NCBI GenBank assembly: GCA_033675265.1
Contig: JAUJYZ010001582.1
Coordinates: forward strand, 1 to 64,000
DNA from: Actinostola sp. cb2023
Taxonomy: Eukaryota; Cnidaria; Anthozoa; Actiniaria; Actinostolidae
DNA: 64,000 bases
Direction of reading: 5' to 3'
Part shown: piece after piece, positions 55,161 through 64,000 of the stretch
Layout: the number at the start of each line of letters is the position of its first letter
How positions within the stretch are numbered: the stretch's first letter is position 1
Notes under the pieces: generated by a model
Databases searched by the model: none
Told to the model about the DNA's origin: nothing
Seen by the model: only the letters and a program-made list of their open reading frames with translations
Made by a program: the position numbers and the translations under genes

Positions 55161-56096
55161 TTTATAATAACTCTCGATCTTTCAAAATGGAAACAAGTGA
55201 CCGCCGGAATCTATGCAAAGTACTCCTAAAGGCGAAAAACGGCATTTTTTTATTTTTACCGTTCCTTTCTGGGAGAAGAAAGTGTGAACACACTCTACTC
55301 GAGTCTCGAGCGATTTTAGTCACGCGGAGGTATGGTAAGTATTCTTCTTCTACACCAATTACTCAATTTTCTTGTATAATTAGCTGTTATTATCATCAGT
55401 AAAACACTAACACAACAAATCCAACCTCGACTCGCTTGGACTTTTAGGAAATAGCGCTATAGAAATAAATTATTATTATTATTATTACTAACACAATGTT
55501 TCTTTGTACTAAGGATATTGAAAATGAAGCGATCAAGTGCTGATGCAAAGGCCAATGTGTACCTTCGGCTAGTAGTATTTCACCTTCTTCGAGTTTCGGT
55601 GTCTTCTGTTACTGAAGTTTTGTGAGGTAGAAATTCAGCTAAAATACTGTTTGTTCTGCCATTGAAGCCCAAGCTTCGTTTTCGTTCGTTCCACAGATCG
55701 AAAACTGAAGAATGAAGACGAATTACTGCAATCACCTGGTAGTTGAGGTCATCTGTGGACCGGCTTTGACATTGAAATCGAAATAAATTCCCAAAAGACT
55801 TAAAAATTAAAAATAAAGGGCTAAAAAAACTTCCCTTGCTCATAAACGAATACTAGTAATGAACTTTAACTGAATAAAATAATTATCAAAGGCCAATGCA
55901 GACGGATTGTAAACCTTACTTGATGAATTTTCAGCATCACAAAAATGGCTAATTCATTAGCATGAGCGCTAAGCATCAAGGTCTAAACTGGGCCTATGAT
56001 ATCAGTAGATTTGTTTCCAGTTTCAATAAATGCAGTCTTATTTAGGTCGTTCATTTGTTCGTTACTCACCGCAAAAAGGGGATCCATTCTCGGCAC
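55161..56096. other. No supported gene
   Basis: A 71-codon plus-strand frame at 55187 (METSDRRN start) may be a leader of a lost gene. TAGCGCTATAGAAATAAATT then (ATT)n at about 55448-55490 looks like a retroposon tail. Confidence 0.4.
55463..55491. repeat. (TTA)n microsatellite
   Basis: TTATTATTATTATTATTACT after AAATAAA, typical of a LINE or SINE 3' end. Confidence 0.8.
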
Positions 56097-56100
56097 TTAA

Positions 56101-58700
56101 AGGGGGACTCTGATCAAAATACCTCAAACTTTTAAACCAGCTGAAACTCCGTAACTACAATCTTGAAGCTATCAATAATAACTCTACCAAACGGTTTTTC
56201 GAAATTTCAACTGCAAGTGCTATTTTTTGCTCTTTCTTTTTCGAGGCCAGTGAATAAATCGAAAACTTCGAGGGAGACTGGAACGGACGGTAGTAACGTC
56301 ATCCAATCAACCCAAATATTTGGCTACAAGGCAAAGTATGGAGGTCTCTGAAAATATCCACAGAAAATCACATTTTATACATTCTAATATTAATTTGATT
56401 GCCAAATAGCAAAATATACAATCAAGTTGCTGTGTTCAAGCGATAAACTCCCAAATATATACTCTTCCATATCCTAACATAAGAGGATCTAAAGTGTACG
56501 TTGGGACTTCTGGTAAGATTAATTTCGACATATTTATGCCACGAATTTATGCCCTCTTCAAGAGCAGGAGCGTGACCGGTATTATGAGTACGTACTATAA
56601 ATATAAAGTCTATAAACATATGATACAAGTTTATCATATTGCATGATGACTGATCTGCTCAATAATTATTTTTCGTTATAAAACTAAAAGAAGTTTAATA
56701 TATCCACGAATCTGATGTATATAAATACTTCACAATTTAATAGTTTCCTAATACTACCAGTAAATGTAGTGGTGGAGGCTAAAAGGGATGCCTCAAAAGG
56801 ACCTTATTAAATATTCATTTTCATGACGTCAGTCGACGCTCTCCGAAAGAGTTCTCGGGTTTTGTTTTTGTTTTTTATTGACGGATTGACGGGAATTTCG
56901 AGAACTGCATTATATTGAGCCAGGGGCGTTAATGATTTGGTAATAATAATGCGGGAAAGAGCGGGAATATTTTAAATTATAGAATAACTAAATCCTTGTA
57001 CTCATGGATTCGCTATCACTACTTGAAAAGTTGAACAATTTTGTTGCAATACACGACTCACTAGTTTGGCTATGCTAAAGATATAGAAGAAACATATCAA
57101 GCTCTAATGCAGTTCGAAACCATCACGACGACTCTATTTTCTTCCTTTTATAGCAAATATTTTGGTAAACAAAAGAGATATTACAGGCGCGTTCCTGGGC
57201 ATTTTTCAGCTTTAAGCGTGAAATTGCAATAAAACGTAAAAGTTACTTTTAGCTTCAGTGTGCTGACTGACACATTTATTCGTTTCTCTCAGGATGTCAT
57301 CGTATGATTTTTATTTACTACTGAGAAAAATCGAAATGAAATGCTCTTTGTAATTGCCAAGTTGAGAATACCGCGCGCTGTCTAGACACGGTGTACGAGC
57401 AGGGTCTTTGAAGAGTTTCATTTTAAAAATCCCTTTCGGAGGCAATTGTTTGGGAACTGACACAAGGGCAAACTTTTTTGAGGAAAAGGTTTTTATTTCT
57501 TGTGTAGACATGGATAGTATAGAGTTTACCGGATACGAATCAATACGATTAAAATGAGGTCAGCGTTAGGTTGTGACACTATACGTGATTCTGAACATTG
57601 ATAACAAATATTCTCCGATAAAAATTAACATACAGTGATAATCGATGATACTCATCACTCCATCATAATAAATAAAACCAACTTTCAGTACATTCAGAGC
57701 CAGCTTTGATTCTTCGGGAAATGAGCTCGGGGAATTGTCGTACATTATCCGTGACGTCGTGGAATTGAATATTTAATGAGGTCCTTTTGAGCCATCCCTA
57801 TTAGCCTCCACCAAATGTAGTAGTCACGAAATGTTCTTCAGGATGACCTCTATCAGATCAAATCTGCTTTGCACGATTGTCAACACAGCACAGTTGTACC
57901 CCGAGTTGTACGGACAACAGATTTTAAAATCCTATCTCATAATTTTTTTTAGAAAGCAATCTGCAAGAAAACTGTTCATTCTATGTATTTTATTATCAAT
58001 TTCCAATGATTCTAATGTTGAAAATTAAAAGTGCCGTAACATATATAAAGTCTGTGAGTGTCTCGGTGGGAGCTGTGTTCGGCATTGTACTTGTTCTTCT
58101 ATAGTCCCAATATAAATTTTACAATCCTCTAGTTAAATCTTTCTGGTTTTCGGCTTTCATGAATGCTTCATAAGAAAATCGTTTACTTGGGATATGTTTA
58201 CAAATCTGTATGCTGCCGATTTGATATGATAACATTTAGATCTCAAATCCATTTGAAGGTCGTAAGGCCAAGACTGACACGAAGTATTCTCAAAAACTTC
58301 AGGCTCGCTTAGCATGATATATATCACAGTCCTATGCACTTTAGAAACTACTGGTGCTAGGTGATGAGCCATAACTGCCTGGAAAATGTATTGGACGGCT
58401 GGATTACAAAATAAAACTGGGTAGTATTTTACAAGACTTTGTATGGGGATGTGTGGACGTGTTCAATGGGTTGATTGCATGACGTCACAGAGACCAACCG
58501 CTGTCTGTTTATCACGGGCTCGTTTATTCAGAACCAACATGGCGTACGGGTTATTTCTGCCTCTTCTCATCAGGATTTCTCGACACCCTTTGGACCAAAG
58601 ACAAAAATGTTTCGTATTTTTATTAGTCTAACTATATACTTTTAGTAGATGCTGGAGAAAAGTCACTCCAAGAAGGGTCGATTTTGATCCGAGTCCCCCT
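56101..58700. mobile_element. TTAA element, 2.6 kb including a nested insertion
   Basis: Inverted ends AGGGGGACTCTGATCAAAAT and ATTTTGATCCGAGTCCCCCT, with TTAA at 56097-56100 and 58701-58704. Without the nested 1042-bp element and its duplication it is about 1.55 kb. GACGTCA/CAACCCAAAT near 56297 relates it to the elements at 5409 and 47928. No transposase recognised. Confidence 0.88.
56771..57812. mobile_element. 1042-bp 9-bp-TSD element nested in the TTAA element
   Basis: Inverted ends GGTGGAGGCTAAAAGGGATG and its near-complement, about 47 bp matched. A perfect duplication AAATGTAGT lies at 56762-56770 and 57813-57821. MULE-like by duplication length. Non-coding. Confidence 0.9.
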
Positions 58701-58704
58701 TTAA

Positions 58705-59774
58705 ATGTTGTTCTTCATTTGTTTTGTGTGGGTTCGATTACCAGTATTTTCGGTGTTTTTTTTCGGTATATTGTTCATGTGTCTTTTTTCCTCAAGGAAA
58801 ATGTTCAGAGCACACTTTGTGGTAATCACTTTGCACAAAGTCTTTCCTTGCGATCCAGTATATCCACGTTTTTTTCTTTATAATAATAATTATTATATTT
58901 AGGAAATATTTAGAAAATTTGTGGTATGACAATTCTGGATTTCATTTACTACTGTTACAGTTCCTTTACTACAGTTCCTCCTCCACGACTTTTGGAACTC
59001 CTAGCCAAGCATGATTTTCGTCCATCGTTAGATTTTAGGGAGCTAATTCAGAAAATAGTGCAGAAAATAGTTCTGAACAGTCAGAACAGAAGTACATGTA
59101 GACATCACAACGTGACTAAACAAACAGCGACTCGTTGCATGACTTGGTAGAACATGCATGTGTAATTAGCAGTATCAAGTGGTATATTTTCTCTTCTATT
59201 TCAGTGACGATATTATATATTATATATAATATTATTTTACATATAGCCAAAAACTAAAGTTAATCTGGACTTCATTGAAGTTCAGTAATTGTATTTATAG
59301 TATAGTTTGCTTTGAATTCTTCAGGTTCGCAGGACGGCCCAGCCTAAAATCACTCACTGACATCTTTTAGAGTAGGCCTAGCGTTTGTAAGCACAGTAAG
59401 TGTTTGGAGAAGAAGGTAACGAAGAACTTCGAACCACATCTAGTTTTCAATCCTCAAATTCAAAGAGAACGATCGAGCGATGAACCGATATGTGATTGTT
59501 GCCATGCTGCTCCTACGGCCGGGATGAACTGGAACTTCTGACTCGAAAAAAAGGCCATTCTAAGACTCGGCGTCTGCCACAGGCAGTCCACACCGAGTAA
59601 ATAGCATATATTACATATTCTTGATTGTGCTCATTAGTCTAGAGTCTAGGATAAGAGCTTTGTTGCTTTCAACTGACTTCTGCCGTTCTGGATTGGATTT
59701 CAGTTATCCAGGTTTGTAATGCTTTTCCTTACAATGCAAGAGTTTAACTTCAAGTTTGTATAACTGATAAAGGC
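58705..59774. other. No gene recognised
   Basis: Includes a TATATTATATATAATATTA palindrome at 59213-59236. Short open frames without motifs. Confidence 0.4.
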
Positions 59775-60110
59775 TTTCAAGGCTTCCACGTTCACGGCCT
59801 GGGCACAAGTAATTAAGTACTCTTTTTATGGCATTATAGATTTCAGTTTATCCCAGATTTCAAATATATTTCAAATATCCATCTTCTTTGACTTCACAAG
59901 ACACAATGTGCAAGAGTTGCTGGGTACCGGAAGTATTGCACAACTTTGCAGATTTCTGGCACCAACACAAAAATTGAAAAAAAATTGGCCTGCATTTTTA
60001 AACTCATGCAGGCCAAAGGGCTGGGCACGAGTAATTATGTACTCTTTTTACAGCGTTATAGATTTCAGTTTATCCCATATTTCAAGGCTTCCATGTTATG
60101 TGTCTCTGTT
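59775..60110. repeat. Local direct duplication, about 215 bp apart
   Basis: CTGGGCAC(A/G)AGTAATTA(A/T)GTACTCTTTTTA followed by TATAGATTTCAGTTTATCCC occurs at about 59798 and 60019. Confidence 0.85.
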
Positions 60111-60293
60111 TCAGTTCAGTTTTTACTAGTATTAGTTCACTCAAGTTATTATTATGGAGTCACAAGAGCATAATCTGTTATTTTAAGGAATGAAGAAATG
60201 CAATCCAAGGCAAGATCTAAATGGTAATAATGATTGTGACTTCAGGCATAAAATTATAAAGGCACCTGGATATCTTTAAATTGCCCAATGTAA

Positions 60294-60480
60294 ATGGAAT
60301 TCCCATATAACTTCAACATGATCAAAAACAAACATACCAAGAAAGATGTTTTGGAGGACCCTTCTGTAAAACAACCTCATGACGTTGGTGTCCTCCATAG
60401 AGAAGTTGTTTATGCTCTAGACAAGCTCGTTGATATTGTGGGTGAACAAGCAAAGCCCCATGAAGACGCCAATAATTGTT
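60294..60480 (+). other. Possible coding exon
   Basis: Frame from ATG 60294 reads MEFPYNFNMIKNKHTKKDVL and on to EDANNCLG, followed by a GTAGG donor-like site. Protein-like composition, no family recognised. Confidence 0.25.
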
Positions 60481-61655
60481 TAGGTAGGAAATTGGTAATT
60501 GCTATTTGAGGCAATGTATATCATGTTTAGGTTATGTATACCTGTTTTAGTGCACAAAGTTTACATAAAACTAAGGAGATTAACACATGGAAGTTTTGTC
60601 CATCACAAAAGTATCTCCACACTGCCATTAAGAAGCACTGATGGAGAGAGGGGAGTAAAGTATGCACCGTCGGCCTGAAGTTTATCAGTTTATGTTTACT
60701 GCTACGAGTTACCATACATAATTAGCATACATAATTGGCACTGAACGGGAAATAAGTAAAATAAATAAAATTCCAACATGTTCAAGTCTGTGCTTCGCTG
60801 TAGTAATGCTCTGAGGTTCCATGGTAAAAAGTTGGGTGTTTGGCTTGAAACTGGGCCATTTCACAGGATCTTCGGTTAGGAGTCTTTCGCTCCCGTTTCA
60901 ATTTCCATTAACCACTACCAGCAGCATGACAGATCCTTTTCTCCAAGTTGCCCCAGTTGCTGCTGTCTTGGTTGGTGTGGCCCCTCTTACTGTGTTCACA
61001 GTTGAGTGAAGTGTTTGGTTTTTGAGGCGTACTCAAGTTATACATCATCATGTTTCCTATATGACTTGGTCATATATCCTTGTACTTATGGCTTTTTGTT
61101 AGAAAGTGGCTTTTTCTCGTTCGGTTTCTTAACTTGTGTTCCACCTTTTAGCTTGTTTTAGTTTTTGTATTGAGCATTGTTTTAACCTTTTCTCGTAGAT
61201 TTGCATAGATATGTAATTTGATTTTTAAGAGAAAACAACACTTTTTAGTTTAAACATAATTATACATGTTTTGACAGTCCAACTGTTATCATCAGTGATA
61301 AGAATAACACATGAAGGAGTGTGTATAAATACTGCAGAAACAAACAATAGAACAAAAACTAATGACTTAATTTAAGATTATCATGGTCGACTTGATGATC
61401 AAGCTCGGACTTAAGCCAGTGAATATGTAGCGCTTCTTTTATCTTGAGGCTAAATTTGGATATGTAATTGGTTGTAGAAATTACAAGTTTGGAATTCATT
61501 ACTTGGCATGGACAGGTTAAATTGGGTTACTTTTGATTCATAATGTACTTTCTTCTCGGTCGTAGTTTTTATTCCAACTTGCCTTTGGTTGGTATACATT
61601 TCTGTATCCCACTAGTACTGCGTTATCTGATTGTTATCATCCTTTTTCTCTCATA
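60481..61655. other. No gene recognised
   Basis: AT-rich, short open frames only. Confidence 0.4.
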
Positions 61656-61662
61656 AGGGTGG

Positions 61663-64000
61663 CAGTCTGGGACTGCGAAAATATTAATTTTGAAAAGAGA
61701 TACAGTGAAGGCAGTCGGGGACTGCAAAAAGTTGAATATTGTAAAGATATTCAGTGAAGTCAGTCAGGGACTGCAAAGAGTTTAATTTTGTAAAGAGATA
61801 CTGTGACAGCAGTCGGGGACTGTGAAGAGTTTAATTTTGAAAAGAGATACTGTGAAGGCAGTCAGGGACTGGGAAGAGTTTAATTTTGTAAATATATTCT
61901 GTGAAGGCAGTCGGGGACTGAAAAAAGATTAATAATTATTGTCTAAAGAGATTCTGTGAAGGCAGCCAGGGACTGAAAAAAGTTTAATAACTATTGTCTA
62001 AAGATATTCTGTGTAGGCAGTCGGGGACTGAAAAAAGTTTAATAATTATTGTCTAAAGAGATTCTGTGTAGGCAGTCGGGGACTGAAAAAAGTTTAATAA
62101 TTATTGTCTAAAGAGATTCTGTGTAGGCAGCCAGGGACTGAAAAAAGTTTAATAATTATTGTCTAAAGAGATTCTGTGTAGGCAGCCAGGGACTGAAAAA
62201 AGTTTAATAATTATTGTCTAAAGAAATTATGTGAAGGCAGCCGGACACTGTGAAGAGTTTAATTTTGAAGAGAGATAATGTGAATTGGCAGTCAGGGACT
62301 GTAAAAAGCTTAATTTTGTAAAGATATTCTGTGAAGTCAGTCGGGCACTGTGAAGAGTTTAATTTTGAAGAGAGAGGCAGCCAGGGACTGCAAACTGTTT
62401 AATGTTGTAAAGCGATACTGTGAAGGCAGTCAGGGACTGCAAAGAGTTTAATTTTGTAAAGAGATACTGTGACAGCAGTCGGGGACTGGGAAGAGTTTAA
62501 TTTTGTAAAATATATTCTGTGAAGGCAGTCGGGGACTGAAAAAAGATTAATAATTATTGTCTAAAGAGATTCTGTGAAGGCAGCCGGGGACTGAAAAAAG
62601 TTTAATAACTATTGTCTAAAGAGATTCTGTGTAGGCAGTCGGGGACTGAAAAAAGTTTAATAATTATTGTCTAAAGAGATTCTGTGTAGGCAGTCGGGAC
62701 TGAAAAAAGTTTAATAATTATTGTCTAAAGAGATTCTGTGTAGGCAGCCAGGGACTGAAAAAAGTTTAATGATTATTGTCTAAAGAGATTCTGTGTAGGC
62801 AGCCAGGGACTGAAAAAAGTTTAATAATTATTGTCTAAAGAGATTCTGTGAAGGCAGCCAGGGACTGAAAAAAGTTTAATAACTATTGTCTAAAGATATT
62901 CTGTGTAGGCAGTCGGGGACTGAAAAAAGTTTAATAATTATTGTCTAAAGAGATTCTGTGTAGGCAGTCGGGGACTGAAAAAAGTTTAATAATTATTGTC
63001 TAAAGAGATTCTGTGTAGGCAGCCAGGGACTGAAAAAAGTTTAATAATTATTGTCTAAAGAGATTCTGTGTAGGCAGCCAGGGACTGAAAAAAGTTTAAT
63101 AATTATTGTCTAAAGAAATTATGTGAAGGCAGCCGGACACTGTGAAGAGTTTAATTTTGAAGAGAGATAATGTGAATTGGCAGTCAGGGACTGTAAAAAG
63201 CTTAATTTTGTAAAGATATTCTGTGAAGTCAGTCGGGCACTGTGAAGAGTTTAATTTTGAAGAGAGAGGCAGCCAGGGACTGCAAACTGTTTAATGTTGT
63301 AAAGCGATACTGTGAAGGCAGTCAGGGACTGCAAAGAGTTTAATTTTGTAAAGAGATACTGTGACAGCAGTCGGGGACTGGGAAGAGTTTAATTTTGTAA
63401 ATATATTCTGTGAAGGCAGTCGGGGACTGAAAAAAGATTAATAATTATTGTCTAAAGAGATTCTGTGAAGGCAGCCGGGGACTGAAAAAAGTTTAATAAC
63501 TATTGTCTAAAGAGATTCTGTGTAGGCAGTCGGGGACTGAAAAAAGTTTAATAATTATTGTCTAAAGAGATTCTGTGTAGGCAGTCGGGACTGAAAAAAG
63601 TTTAATAATTATTGTCTAAAGAGATTCTGTGTAGGCAGCCAGGGACTGAAAAAAGTTTAATGATTATTGTCTAAAGAGATTCTGTGTAGGCAGCCAGGGA
63701 CTGAAAAAAGTTTAATAATTATTGTCTAAAGAGATTCTGTGTAGGCAGCCAGGGACTGAAAAAAGTTTAATAACTATTGTCTAAAGATATTCTGTGTAGG
63801 CAGTCGGGGACTGAAAAAAGTTTAATAATTATTGTCTAAAGAGATTCTGTGTAGGCAGTCGGGACTGAAAAAAGTTTAATAATTATTGTCTAAAGAGATT
63901 CTGTGTAGGCAGCCAGGGACTGAAAAAAGTTTAATGATTATTGTCTAAAGAGATTCTGTGTAGGCAGCCAGGGACTGAAAAAAGTTTAATAATTATTGTC
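61663..64000 (+). repeat. Minisatellite array with higher-order repeat
   Basis: At least 2.3 kb of roughly 50-55-bp monomers, continuing past the window. Two monomer classes: one with TTTAATTTTGTAAAGAGATA (about 49-50 bp) and one with TTTAATAATTATTGTCTAAA (55 bp). Every unit carries CAGTC(N)GGGACTG or CAGCC(N)GGGACTG. The block starting at 62341 recurs at 63233, an offset of 892 bp, with the same order of variant monomers, so about 16 monomers form a higher-order unit. Confidence 0.95.

Noticed and set aside
58725..58745. GGTTCGATTACC resembling a tRNA B box
   Set aside because: No A box at a suitable distance and no cloverleaf can be drawn.
61663..64000. Repeat-spacer look of CAGTCGGGGACTG every 50-55 bp
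   Set aside because: The intervening sequence is itself repeated, so this is a satellite, not repeat-spacer units.

Overview
This 64 kb window is animal nuclear DNA, most likely from a cnidarian (a stony coral or other anthozoan). The sequence is AT-rich. Coding blocks are split by GT-AG introns, and nearly everything recognisable is a mobile element: Penelope-like retroelements, a Ty3/Gypsy element, PIF/Harbinger, IS4EU-type and many TTAA- or 9-bp-TSD DNA elements. It also carries several high-copy protein families that I associate with anthozoan genomes. The taxon is inferred from family content, not from a marker gene. I see no tRNA, rRNA, CRISPR array or convincing single-copy host gene.

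Layout. 1-2.4 kb: a tandem repeat and 5' exons of a decayed multicopy gene. 2.6-4.7 kb: a dead Penelope-like element carrying two MITEs with TA target duplications. 4.7-5.9 kb: two TTAA-flanked elements, one an almost perfect 676-bp foldback. 6.9-14.1 kb: a complete but dead Ty3/Gypsy retrotransposon with only 83-bp LTRs, a 5-bp target duplication and two further elements nested in its integrase. 14.2-14.9 kb: a LINE 3' fragment. 15-22.3 kb: gene-poor, with MITEs and hairpins. 22.3-26.2 kb: a PIF/Harbinger transposon with two divergent genes (DDE transposase, Myb/SANT-like protein) whose frames stay open when the introns I identify are removed. 27.7-31.9 kb: exons of a broken CbbX-type AAA+ ATPase gene. 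32.2-35.9 kb: a multicopy gene of unknown function, cut by a 3'-truncated Penelope-like element on the minus strand (35.9-37.3 kb). 38.5-43.1 kb: a multicopy gene with motifs resembling RAG1/Transib/CACTA transposases, plus an inverted piece of a second copy. 43.2-48.5 kb: a decayed chimera of two more multicopy families with a TTAA MITE inside. 49.2-55.1 kb: a SWIM-YqaJ nuclease gene tail-to-tail with a piece of an IS4EU-like transposase, interrupted by a 3.3-kb element. 56.1-58.7 kb: a TTAA element with a 9-bp-TSD element nested in it. 61.7-64.0 kb: a minisatellite with higher-order structure that runs off the window.

The genes do not form one pathway. The window reads as a layered insertion record: at least six insertions can be delimited to the base because the flanking duplications, and in several cases the interrupted reading frame, are still visible. 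The most promising leads are the apparently intact Harbinger element, the RAG1/Transib-like family and the SWIM-YqaJ/transposase pair.
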